Assembly (NCBI GenBank): GCA_041495205.1
Contig: JBGQCF010000035.1
Span: forward strand, 1-24,210
Direction: 5' to 3'
Origin: JAHFRG01 sp041495205
Lineage (GTDB): Bacteria > Pseudomonadota > Gammaproteobacteria > Burkholderiales > JAHFRG01
Length of the DNA stretch: 24,210 bases
Numbering within the stretch: position 1 is the stretch's first letter; each line of letters begins with the position of its first letter. The translations under genes were made by a program, and so were the position numbers. Under the pieces are notes generated by a model, which did not search any database, was not told the DNA's origin, and saw only the letters and a list, made by a program, of their open reading frames with translations. Positions 1-6,902 of this stretch are shown here, piece after piece.

Positions 1-1
1 A

Positions 2-556
2 ATTTCCAGGCAGCAATTGGTGAGCGTGGTCACGCCGCGCGGCGAGTTTTCCGCAGACGGCTATATTGTCTGCGGTGGAGCCTGGAGCCAGCACATCACC
101 GGTAATTTCTCATTGCATCTCGACATCAAGCCGGTGCGCGGGCAAATGCTGTTGTTTAAGACGCAGCCGGGTTTTCTCACCAACATCGTGTTGCAAGACG
201 GCCACTATTTCATTCCGAGGAAAGACGGCCATATTCTGTTGGGCAGCACGGTCGAGCATGTCGGCTTTGACAACAGCACTACCGAGGAAGCGAAGAGTGA
301 ATTATTGTCGTGGGCGGCGAAAATGTTCCCGCAACTTACTGAAAAACTGCTGGTGAGACAATGGGCGGGCTTGCGGCCGGGTTCGCCGGAAAATATCCCG
401 ACCATAGACCGGCATCCGCATTTTGATAACCTGTATATTAATAGCGGGCATTTCCGCTACGGCGTGACCATGGCCCCGGGGAGTGCGCGATTGTTGGCGA
501 ATTTGCTGCTGGGGGTGTCACAACCGATTGATTGCAGCGCTTATGCCTGGCCTTGA
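2..556 (+). CDS. thiO: Glycine oxidase ThiO, C-terminal part (cut by window edge)
   Basis: The frame is open to the left edge, so the N-terminal half with the FAD-binding Rossmann motif lies outside the window. The visible part has the C-terminal signature of the DAO/ThiO family of FAD-dependent amino-acid oxidases: a substrate-domain strand set, then GLRPGSPENIPTID and GHFRYGVTMAPGSA near the end. In the family, the Arg residues of these two motifs hold the substrate carboxylate and the final glycine-rich stretch contacts FAD. ThiO oxidises glycine to iminoglycine for the thiazole half of thiamine. The TTG at 17 is inside the protein and is not its start. A related D-amino-acid dehydrogenase cannot be excluded without the N-terminus, but the spacing of the C-terminal motifs fits ThiO best. 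Confidence 0.82.
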   Translation: MSRQQLVSVVTPRGEFSADGYIVCGGAWSQHITGNFSLHLDIKPVRGQMLLFKTQPGFLTNIVLQDGHYFIPRKDGHILLGSTVEHVGFDNSTTEEAKSELLSWAAKMFPQLTEKLLVRQWAGLRPGSPENIPTIDRHPHFDNLYINSGHFRYGVTMAPGSARLLANLLLGVSQPIDCSAYAWP

Positions 557-603
557 GCGGTGAGCCCGGTATAGACACTACGCGATTAGACAAAGTCCAA
601 TCC

Positions 604-614
604 TTGTAATACAA
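604..614. promoter_or_regulatory. Perfect 5-1-5 palindrome upstream of the Fur-like gene
   Basis: TTGTA-A-TACAA is a perfect inverted repeat that ends nine bases before the ATG of the Fur-family gene. It overlaps -10-like hexamers (TGTAAT at 605, TAATAC at 607) with only weak -35 candidates near 586-592. Fur-family proteins bind AT-rich palindromes as dimers and often control their own gene, so this is a plausible autoregulatory site. That role is inferred from position alone. Confidence 0.35.
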
Positions 615-623
615 TTCAAGCCC

Positions 624-1049
624 ATGAAACAGCATGAATATACCCGCGAGAACATGGGCGAGCTTTTGCGCAACCATGGCATCAATCCCACTCACCAGCG
701 GATTGAAATCGCGAACGCCCTGTTTTCCCGGCAACAACATCTTTCCGCCGAGCAGATCATGGCGATCGTCAACACTCGCCACCCGGAAACTTCCAGGGCA
801 ACGGTTTACAACACGCTGAATCTCTTCGTGGAGAAAAAATTGATCCGCGAAGTGAATGTCGACCCAAACAAAGTGTTCTACGACCCCAATACCTGCAACC
901 ATCATCATTTTTACGATGTGGAAACCGGGCGCCTCACCGACATTGACGCTTCCAGGATCAGCGTTTCCGGCCTGCCGCCGCTGCCGAAAGGCACGGTGAC
1001 GGAAGGCGTGGACATCATCATCCGCATTCGCTCGCAAGCGGCTTCTTGA
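624..1049 (+). CDS. Fur-family transcriptional regulator with a His-His-His motif (Irr/Fur-like)
   Basis: This 141-residue protein has the Fur fold in order: an N-terminal winged helix with THQR (residues 23-26) and the recognition helix SRATVYNTLNLF (57-68), then a dimerisation domain with FYDPNTCNHHHFYD. The triple His is at residues 93-95, with a single Cys at 91. Classical Fur proteins carry an HHDH-type motif here and usually CxxC pairs; both are absent. Three consecutive His in this place are known from rhizobial Irr, where they bind haem, but sequence alone does not prove haem sensing here. Iron or peroxide response is therefore possible, not shown. The start at 624 gives a normal N-terminus; the Shine-Dalgarno sequence is weak. 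It stands alone between thiO and tRNA-Thr. Confidence 0.85.
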   Translation: MKQHEYTRENMGELLRNHGINPTHQRIEIANALFSRQQHLSAEQIMAIVNTRHPETSRATVYNTLNLFVEKKLIREVNVDPNKVFYDPNTCNHHHFYDVETGRLTDIDASRISVSGLPPLPKGTVTEGVDIIIRIRSQAAS

Positions 1050-1071
1050 TTCCATTCCCCGCTGCTATAAT
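1046..1071 (+). promoter_or_regulatory. Probable promoter of tRNA-Thr
   Basis: A consensus -10 TATAAT lies at 1066-1071. TTGATT at 1046-1051 is the best -35 word, but the spacer is only 14 bases, so the -35 assignment is weak. The bases after the -10 (CCGCGCC) form a GC-rich discriminator, a known trait of stringently controlled stable-RNA promoters. The -35 region overlaps the stop codon of the Fur-like gene. Confidence 0.55.
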
Positions 1072-1105
1072 CCGCGCCTGGGAACCTCTGATTAAATCCC
1101 ACATG

Positions 1106-1181
<76 letters not shown>

Positions 1182-1213
1182 TTCTGTCAAGGTGTTATCC
1201 CTAGGGCCATGCC

Positions 1214-2413
1214 ATGCCACAAGGCGCACCGCCGCTCAAAGGCCTGAAAGTCATCGAACTGGGCACGCTGATTGCCGGGCCGTTTTGCGCCAGGATTCTC
1301 GCCGAATTCGGCGCCGAGGTCATTAAAATCGAATCGCCCGACGGCGGCGACCCGCTGCGGCAATGGCGCAAGCTCTATAAAGGCACTTCGCTGTGGTGGT
1401 TTGTGCAAGCGCGCAACAAGAAGTCGGTCACGGTCAATCTCAAGTCACCGCAGGGCCAGGAAATTGTGCGCAAGCTGGTGAAGGATGCGGACATCGTGGT
1501 GGAAAATTTCCGTCCCGGCGCATTGGAAAAATGGGGCCTGGGCTGGGACGCGCTCTCCCAAATCAATCCTGGGCTGGTGATGGTGCGCCTCTCCGGTTAC
1601 GGGCAGACCGGGCCTTACCGCGACCAGGCCGGCTTTGGCGCAATCGGCGAATCGATGGGCGGGATTCGTTTTTTGACCGGCTATCCCGACCGACCGCCGG
1701 TGCGCGTGGGCATCAGCCTCGGCGATTCGCTGGCGGCGATGTATGGCGTGATCGGGGCGCTGATGGCGGTTTACCATCGCCAGGTGAACGGCGGCAAAGG
1801 GCAGGTGGTGGATGTCGCATTGTATGAATCGGTGTTCAGCCTGATGGAGAGCCTGCTCCCCGAATACGACTTGCTGGGCTTCGTGCGCGAGCGCAGCGGC
1901 GCATCGCTTCCCGGCATCGTGCCTTCCAACACTTATTCGTGCCGCGACGGCAAATACGTGGTGATCGGCGCCAATTCCGACGCGATTTTCAAACGCATGA
2001 TGCTCGCCATAGGACGCGATGATCTGGCCAACGATCCAGGCCTCGCGAGCAACACGGGGAGGGTTCCGCGCACCGAAGAACTGGACCAGGCCATCGGCGA
2101 TTGGACTTCGCGGCATGATCTGGAACAGGTGCTGTCGGTGCTTAACCAGGCGGAAGTTCCGGCGAGCAAAATCTACAGCATCGCCGACATCGTCAACGAC
2201 GCGCACTATCAGGCACGCCAGATGATCCGGCAGTTCAAACTCAAGGACGGGCAAACGCTCAAGCTTCCAGGCATCGTGCCGAAACTGAGTGAAACGCCGG
2301 GGGAGACCGAGTGGCTGGGGCCGGAACTGGGCGAGCATACCGCCGAGGTGCTTTCCGCGCTGGGCATAGATTCCGAACAGCAAAAAGTTTTGAAACGGCA
2401 AGGCATCATTTAA
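1214..2413 (+). CDS. CaiB/BaiF-family (class III) CoA transferase
   Basis: The 399-residue length is typical of class III CoA transferases, which move CoA between carboxylic acids through an aspartyl-CoA anhydride on an interlocked dimer. Visible family motifs are LKVIELGTLIAGPF near the N-terminus, EVIKIESPDGGDPLR, NKKSVTVNLK, VENFRPG, RLSGYGQTGPY (125-135) and GISLGDSLAAMYG, where Asp171 is the expected nucleophile. The middle domain is glycine-rich and the C-terminal part begins near DAHYQARQM. AGGG at 1203-1206 supports the ATG at 1214. The acyl substrate cannot be read from sequence; formyl-, succinyl- and carnitine-related members share these motifs. No acyl-CoA gene is adjacent to narrow it down. 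It follows the tRNA and precedes the transporter, separated from the latter by about 100 bases with a palindrome. Confidence 0.88.
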   Translation: MPQGAPPLKGLKVIELGTLIAGPFCARILAEFGAEVIKIESPDGGDPLRQWRKLYKGTSLWWFVQARNKKSVTVNLKSPQGQEIVRKLVKDADIVVENFRPGALEKWGLGWDALSQINPGLVMVRLSGYGQTGPYRDQAGFGAIGESMGGIRFLTGYPDRPPVRVGISLGDSLAAMYGVIGALMAVYHRQVNGGKGQVVDVALYESVFSLMESLLPEYDLLGFVRERSGASLPGIVPSNTYSCRDGKYVVIGANSDAIFKRMMLAIGRDDLANDPGLASNTGRVPRTEELDQAIGDWTSRHDLEQVLSVLNQAEVPASKIYSIADIVNDAHYQARQMIRQFKLKDGQTLKLPGIVPKLSETPGETEWLGPELGEHTAEVLSALGIDSEQQKVLKRQGII

Positions 2414-2425
2414 AGAGCCGCCGGC

Positions 2426-2441
2426 TTTCACGGCCGTGAAA
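2426..2441. promoter_or_regulatory. Perfect 16-bp palindrome, possible operator
   Basis: TTTCACGG followed directly by CCGTGAAA is an uninterrupted two-fold symmetric site. AGCCG (2416-2420) and CGGCT (2445-2449) add a flanking inverted pair. There is no T-run after it on either strand, so it does not look like an intrinsic terminator. It lies 13 bases after the CoA-transferase stop and 74 bases before the transporter start, where a repressor or activator dimer could bind. The binding protein is unknown. Confidence 0.4.
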
Positions 2442-2514
2442 CATCGGCTATGATTCAAACAGGCCGGTAATCTAAGCAGCGCCGACCTTTCCTTATAAAA
2501 CTTTCCGCCGAAAC

Positions 2515-3810
2515 TTGACCAATCGTTCCTATCCCAGCCTGGCGAAAGACGTTGCTTTACGCGAAGTCTGGGCTTGGGCGATGTACGATTTCGCCAATTC
2601 CGGCTACACCACGGTGGTAATCACCGCCGTATTCAACGCGTATTTCGTCGCGGTCGTCGCACAAAATCAGCCGTGGGCGACATTCGCCTGGAGCGGCGCG
2701 CTGGCAATTTCGTACGCGGCAATAATGTTCACCGCGCCTTTCATAGGCGCTTATGCGGACGCCTTCGCCGCCAAAAAAAAGCTGCTGCTTTTCACTACTG
2801 TCGGATGTGTGTTGTTTACCGCGGGGTTGGGGTTAATTGGCCCGGGCGAATTATGGCTCGCAGTATTTTTCGTGGTGCTGTCCAACTTCTTTTTCGGCAG
2901 CGGCGAAAATCTTATCGCCGCTTTTCTGCCCGAGCTTGCGACCAGCCAGGCGATGGGCAAAGTCTCCGGCTGGGGCTGGAGCCTGGGTTATCTCGGCGGG
3001 CTGTTGAGCCTCGGCTTGTCGCTTGTCTACATCAGCTACGCGCAGCAGCATGGCGCAAAAGCACCGGATTTTGTACCGGTTTGCATGTTGATTACGGCGG
3101 GATTATTCGCTCTCTCCAGTGTGCCGACATTCATTTTTCTGCGCGAGCGCGCTCAGCCGCAGCCGCACGCCGTGGGCATGGCGCGCACGGCTTTTACGCG
3201 CTTGACGCAAACCCTGAAGCACGCGCGCCGTTATCGCGATCTGTGGCGCTTTTTGCTTTGCATCGTGTTTTACCAGGCCGGGATACAGGCGGTGATTGCG
3301 CTTGCCGCGATATACGCCCAACAGGCGATGCATTTCGATACCCGACAAACCATCACCATGATTTTCGCAGTGAACATTACTGCGGCGCTGGGCGCCTTCA
3401 TTTTTGGCAACGTGCAGGACCGCATCGGCCACGTGCAGGCGATTTCCATCACGCTGGTCGGATGGATCATCATGATTCTGCTCGCCTGGGCGGCGCGGGG
3501 GCCGGCAATGTTCTGGGTTGCCGCGAATCTCGCGGGTATTTGCCTCGGGGCCAGCCAATCCGCAGCGCGCGCTTTGGTTGGTTTATTGAGTCCTGAGACG
3601 CGCCACGCGGAATTTTTCGGCCTGTGGGGGCTCGCGGTGAAATTGTCCTCGATACTTGGGCCGGTTACTTACGGCCTCGTGACCTGGCTCTCGGATGGCG
3701 ATCATCGTCTGGCGATGCTGATTACCGGAAGCTATTTTGTGGCGGGTTTAATCATTCTCGCCGGGGTTAATGTCGAGCGCGGAAAACAAGCTGCGCTACA
3801 GCAGGCTTAA
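2515..3810 (+). CDS. MFS transporter, UMF1 (Atg22-like) family
   Basis: A 431-residue, highly hydrophobic polytopic membrane protein. The N-terminal WAWAMYDFANSGYTTVVIT is the signature of the UMF1/Atg22-like family of the major facilitator superfamily. Loops rich in Arg and Lys between hydrophobic segments (for example AFAAKKK near residue 83 and FLRERAQPQP near 205) mark the cytoplasmic sides, and about twelve membrane spans can be drawn. The substrate is unknown; yeast Atg22 exports amino acids, but bacterial members are mostly uncharacterised. The only in-frame start that keeps the signature whole is TTG at 2515, which has no clear Shine-Dalgarno sequence; ATG at 2581 would cut the signature. 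TATAAA at 2494-2499 may be a -10. Its stop shares bases with the stop of the convergent esterase gene. Confidence 0.85.
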   Translation: MTNRSYPSLAKDVALREVWAWAMYDFANSGYTTVVITAVFNAYFVAVVAQNQPWATFAWSGALAISYAAIMFTAPFIGAYADAFAAKKKLLLFTTVGCVLFTAGLGLIGPGELWLAVFFVVLSNFFFGSGENLIAAFLPELATSQAMGKVSGWGWSLGYLGGLLSLGLSLVYISYAQQHGAKAPDFVPVCMLITAGLFALSSVPTFIFLRERAQPQPHAVGMARTAFTRLTQTLKHARRYRDLWRFLLCIVFYQAGIQAVIALAAIYAQQAMHFDTRQTITMIFAVNITAALGAFIFGNVQDRIGHVQAISITLVGWIIMILLAWAARGPAMFWVAANLAGICLGASQSAARALVGLLSPETRHAEFFGLWGLAVKLSSILGPVTYGLVTWLSDGDHRLAMLITGSYFVAGLIILAGVNVERGKQAALQQA

Positions 3811-4478
3811 GCGAGAACACGCTGTAGCCAGCGCCCGATATCCTGGATTTCTTCCTGGCACACCGAATGCGGCATGAGGTACTGGTGCCATTCCACCCGG
3901 TAGCCTTGCTGCTCGAGTTGCACCCTGGACAGGCTTGCAAGCGGCAACGGAATCAGCGGATCCGCCGTGCCATGCGCCATAAAGATCGGCACAGCGTGAT
4001 TCGCCGCGTTCGCTTCCGCTGCAAGCGTTGCAGCCAAAGGCAAATAGCACGAAAGCGCCATGATTCCGGCCAGCCGCTCGGGATGGCGCAAGCCGGTGTG
4101 CAAAGCAATCGCCCCTCCTTGGGAAAATCCCGCGAGCACGATGCGTGAAGCTGCAATGCCGCGGTCTTTTTCTTTGGTGATGAGCTTTTCTATTTCCTGC
4201 TGTGAGCGGCGCACGCCGGCTTCGTCTTCGCGGAACGACATATCCTGATTCAAGACGTCGTACCATGCCCGCATGATGAAACCGCTGTTGATGGTGACCG
4301 GCTGCATTGGCGCGTGCGGAAAAATGAAGCGCACCGCAAGTTGTGGCGGCAATCCCAATTCATCCACTACCGGGACAAAATCATTGCCATCGGCGCCCAG
4401 CCCGTGCAGCCAGATGACCGAGGCAGCCGGTTTATCGCTGGTGACGAGCTCGATCGCGGGTAGAACGAGAGACGACAT
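3807..4478 (-). CDS. Alpha/beta-hydrolase carboxylesterase (phospholipase/carboxylesterase family)
   Basis: From the ATG at 4478 the protein has 223 residues, normal for the small carboxylesterase/acyl-protein-thioesterase family. It shows SVIWLHGLGADGNDF (20-34), the oxyanion region, FPHAP (53-57), the nucleophile motif GFSQGG with Ser119, Asp173 in HGTADPLIP and His204 in MPHSV. It lacks a signal peptide and is probably cytoplasmic, hydrolysing short acyl esters or thioesters. A longer GTG start at 4505 is possible, but it would begin inside a terminator hairpin, and homologues begin close to MSSLVLPAIE. No Shine-Dalgarno sequence is visible before the ATG, because a T-run occupies that place. 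Confidence 0.85.
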   Translation of the reverse strand: MSSLVLPAIELVTSDKPAASVIWLHGLGADGNDFVPVVDELGLPPQLAVRFIFPHAPMQPVTINSGFIMRAWYDVLNQDMSFREDEAGVRRSQQEIEKLITKEKDRGIAASRIVLAGFSQGGAIALHTGLRHPERLAGIMALSCYLPLAATLAAEANAANHAVPIFMAHGTADPLIPLPLASLSRVQLEQQGYRVEWHQYLMPHSVCQEEIQDIGRWLQRVLA

Positions 4479-4480
4479 AA

Positions 4481-4510
4481 TAAAAAAGGGGTGGCGTTGT
4501 GCCACCCCTT
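4481..4510 (-). terminator. Intrinsic terminator of the transglutaminase-like gene
   Basis: On the minus strand a perfect 10-bp stem (AAGGGGTGGC/GCCACCCCTT, 4486-4510) with a five-base loop is followed by a run of T (TTTTTT). It begins about 15 bases after the stop codon of the upstream minus-strand gene. This is a strong factor-independent terminator. Its T-run continues almost to the ATG of the next gene. Confidence 0.85.
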
Positions 4511-4525
4511 ATATTTCTTGGCCGG

Positions 4526-5620
4526 TTACGCGGTAATCTCGCGCGAGGTCATATTGTACCGAAAACTCTGCGGGTCGAGGCTGTCCGGGTTGCCATCGAC
4601 AGTCTGTGCGCACGGATACATGAAGAAATTGAGCGATTCCCCGGGTGGGGGCGGCAACTGCACATCGTTTGCGGTATTGAAACCCACCCAGTTCATTTCC
4701 CAATAGCCAAACAACTTAGCGCGCGCTTGCAACACTTTCGGGTGGTCGATGGGAATAATCTTGCCTTCCTCTTCCAGCACCACTTTGCGCACGTCGGCGG
4801 GGTCGACCGGAATCCAGCCGTAACGTACATCGAAGAACTCGGCGCGGCAATGCTGCGCCTTGCTGATGTCGCCGCTTTTGCCCAGGCTCTTGAAGTTGGC
4901 CGAGGTTGCTACCCTCACACCGTACAGGTCGCGCGCCGGTACTCCCGCTGCACGCGCCAGGCCGGTAAACAGCGCGTTGATGTCGGCGCACTTGCCGCCC
5001 AGATTACCGGTTTCCAGCATGAAGCTGATGTCACCAATGCCGCAGCCGCGTACTTTCGGGTCGCGGAAAGTATTGTCCACGATCCACTCGTAAATCGCAC
5101 GCGACTTGTCTACCGGGTCGTTCAGGTTTCCGACGATTTTCCGTGAGGTTTCACCCACGATGCCATCGGTCGGGATATGCCTGGTGGGCTTCAAGTACAG
5201 CTCGATTTCGTCCTTATTAAATGCGGTCGGCTGCGGGCGCATGAAATCCATAGAGCGATCTCGCGTTGCGAACTGGCTGACGAGTTGAACCCAGGGCGTA
5301 GCGGTTTTATCATCCCATTCGGCGTAGAAAACCGGCGCGCCGTATACGACGTCACGGTAAATACCGGCGTGAACCGTATTGCCTTTCCATTCGTTGGATA
5401 CCAAACGCTGGTACTCGGTGTCCTTATATTGCGGCACCGGCAGCCATAGTCTCGGCCGGCCTCCCTCCTTGAGTTCGACATCGGTAGTAATTTCAAAAGT
5501 GCGCCAGCCGGCCTGGCGAATCTCGTTTAGCGTTGCGGCGGAAGCCTGGCGGACGAGAGATGGGAAAGCGGCGAGAGTGGATAACGCGGCCGAAGCGCCT
5601 AGAAAATTTCGACGGTTCAT
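4526..5620 (-). CDS. Tat-exported transglutaminase-like protein
   Basis: A 364-residue protein with an N-terminal twin-arginine signal: NRRNFLGA at residues 2-9, a hydrophobic stretch to about 27, and ASA as the likely cleavage site. The body carries a transglutaminase-like (papain-fold) core: GGKCADINALFTGLARAAG with catalytic Cys211, QHCRAEFF with His258 and PVDPADVR with Asp273. Such bacterial proteins are mostly uncharacterised; some act as cysteine peptidases or peptide ligases. Folding before export through Tat suggests a periplasmic role. A strong purine-rich site (GGGGGTAAG) lies just before the ATG. It probably forms its own transcription unit, with a promoter near 5680 and a terminator at 4481-4510. 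The natural substrate is unknown. Confidence 0.85.
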   Translation of the reverse strand: MNRRNFLGASAALSTLAAFPSLVRQASAATLNEIRQAGWRTFEITTDVELKEGGRPRLWLPVPQYKDTEYQRLVSNEWKGNTVHAGIYRDVVYGAPVFYAEWDDKTATPWVQLVSQFATRDRSMDFMRPQPTAFNKDEIELYLKPTRHIPTDGIVGETSRKIVGNLNDPVDKSRAIYEWIVDNTFRDPKVRGCGIGDISFMLETGNLGGKCADINALFTGLARAAGVPARDLYGVRVATSANFKSLGKSGDISKAQHCRAEFFDVRYGWIPVDPADVRKVVLEEEGKIIPIDHPKVLQARAKLFGYWEMNWVGFNTANDVQLPPPPGESLNFFMYPCAQTVDGNPDSLDPQSFRYNMTSREITA

Positions 5621-5677
5621 GATCTTACCCCCAAGTCACGTAAGTAAGTTAAATCCAAGAGTTGCTGCAAGTTCTGA

Positions 5678-5704
5678 AGTATAGCCGATTCTTTGATGAA
5701 TCAA
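5678..5704 (-). promoter_or_regulatory. Possible promoter of the transglutaminase-like gene
   Basis: Read on the minus strand, TATACT (5678-5683) forms a good -10 and TTGATT (5699-5704) a -35-like hexamer. The spacer is 15 bases, shorter than ideal. A start near 5671 would leave a leader of about 50 bases. The -35 word lies inside a small inverted repeat (TTGAT/ATCAA, 5693-5704). Confidence 0.4.
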
Positions 5705-5747
5705 GCATAGGCCTTGAGCGGTATTGAACCGGATATTGCAGGCCCGT

Positions 5748-6308
5748 TTAGCGCGGCGGACGAATCGCCGATTTTGGCCGGAACGCCTTGATCACTTCCT
5801 CGTTGGTCTCGATATACGGTCCGCCGATGAGGTCAATGCAGTACGGCACTGCTGCGAAAATTCCATCCAGCGTTTCCTTGATCGCCTTCGGCTGCCCCGG
5901 CAGATTGAGGATCAGCGTTTTTTTTCGGATCGCGCCTACTTGACGCGATAGTATCGCGGTAGGCACGTACTTCAGGCTCACTGCGCGCATCTGCTCGCCA
6001 AATCCGGGCAGCAACTTGTCGGCCACCGCAACTGTCGCCTCGGGTGTGCTGTCGCGTGGCGCAGGACCGGTACCTCCGGTGGTCAGGACCAGGTGGCACC
6101 CCACTTCGTCCACCAGCTCCTTCAGCGTCGTTTCGATTTGCGCACGCTCATCGGGAATCAGTCTTGACACTATTTTCCATGGGCTCGCCAGCGCGCGCTC
6201 AAACCATTCCTGCAGGGAAGGAATGCCCTGATCCTGATACACGCCTTGCGAGGCGCGGTCGCTGATGGAGACCAACCCGATCAGCAATTCGTCAAAAGCA
6301 GTATTCAT
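5748..6308 (-). CDS. mog: Molybdopterin adenylyltransferase Mog
   Basis: A 186-residue MoaB/Mog-family protein, the usual length. It activates molybdopterin by adenylation before molybdate insertion. Motifs in order: GLVSISDRAS (11-20), the nucleotide/MPT loop TTGGTGPAPRDSTPEAT (76-92) with Asp86, PGFGEQMR (101-108) and LPGQPKAIKETLDGI (136-150), followed by GGPYIET. The length and the C-terminal PYIET extension fit Mog better than the shorter MoaB. AAGG lies just before the ATG, and a TATACT -10 candidate at 6318-6323 would give an almost leaderless message. No other molybdenum-cofactor gene is in the window; its minus-strand neighbour darP is a ribosome-associated factor. Confidence 0.93.
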   Translation of the reverse strand: MNTAFDELLIGLVSISDRASQGVYQDQGIPSLQEWFERALASPWKIVSRLIPDERAQIETTLKELVDEVGCHLVLTTGGTGPAPRDSTPEATVAVADKLLPGFGEQMRAVSLKYVPTAILSRQVGAIRKKTLILNLPGQPKAIKETLDGIFAAVPYCIDLIGGPYIETNEEVIKAFRPKSAIRPPR

Positions 6309-6386
6309 GGCGCCTTAAGTATAACTCCGGCTCACTTTTATTACGCGTCTCTTGCGAAGCGGATGCGGCGGGAGTGATGGGACAGA

Positions 6387-6869
6387 TTACTGCCTGGGGA
6401 TGAGCTTGCAGAGTTCCCGGAACAGCTCGCGGTAATTCTTGAGCGGTAGGCTCAATAGCGTTTCCCGCTGGGCATCCCCAACCAGTATGCGCAACAATTG
6501 CAGGTCGGCTTGAGGATAAAAATCCGCAAACTCTCCAACCCCCGCTTCATCCTGCAGCAACCGCTCGCGCCAGCGCTCGATGAGATTTAGCCATGCCTGG
6601 TGCTGCTTTTGCGGGCCCTGGAAGCTGTCCAGTTTTTGGCGGATCGGCGCCGCATCGATTTCGCGCATCAACCGGCCGATATATTGCATTTGCCTGCGGC
6701 GTGCCTCATTTTTTTTTAATTTCCTGGCTTCGATGACGGCATCGCGCAGCTTCTCGGCTAAATCGAGCTGCTCGAGCTGCGCCGGATTGAGCGCGACCAA
6801 TTGTTCGCCCAGGCGCTGCAGCGCGTGCATGTTTTTTTTGCGTAGAGTCTTGCTGATCGGTTGGTCCAT
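6387..6869 (-). CDS. darP: Ribosome-associated protein DarP (YjgA, DUF615)
   Basis: From the ATG at 6869 the protein has 160 residues, highly charged and helical. It shows KKNMHALQRLGEQLVALN, LRDAVIEARKLKKNEARRRQMQYIGRLMR and, at the end, LPLKNYRELFRELCKL, all characteristic of the YjgA family. DarP binds late 50S assembly intermediates and helps ribosome maturation in E. coli. A longer frame runs upstream to 6929, but that part (MATCCIKVAIIPAST) is not like the family and lies inside pmbA, so the inner ATG was chosen. The gene is divergent from pmbA with 28 bases between the start codons, an arrangement also found in E. coli. Confidence 0.92.
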   Translation of the reverse strand: MDQPISKTLRKKNMHALQRLGEQLVALNPAQLEQLDLAEKLRDAVIEARKLKKNEARRRQMQYIGRLMREIDAAPIRQKLDSFQGPQKQHQAWLNLIERWRERLLQDEAGVGEFADFYPQADLQLLRILVGDAQRETLLSLPLKNYRELFRELCKLIPRQ

Positions 6870-6873
6870 CGGC

Positions 6874-6902
6874 TTAAAGCAGGAGGTTGAAGCTGGTATG
6901 AT
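6874..6902 (+). promoter_or_regulatory. Possible pmbA promoter overlapping its first ATG
   Basis: TTAAAG (6874-6879) and TATGAT (6897-6902) are separated by exactly 17 bases, a good sigma-70 arrangement. If it is used, transcription starts near 6909, which is after the ATG at 6898 and would shift the pmbA start downstream. The competing reading is that AGGAGG at 6881-6886 is a Shine-Dalgarno sequence for 6898. Confidence 0.35.

Noticed and set aside
1445..2458. 337-codon open frame on the minus strand opposite the CoA transferase
   Set aside because: No family motif and His/Arg-rich shadow composition; the plus-strand frame carries the conserved CoA-transferase blocks.
4479..4505. Longer esterase starting at GTG 4505
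   Set aside because: It would begin inside the terminator hairpin, and the extra residues (MAQRHPFFI) do not resemble the family N-terminus.
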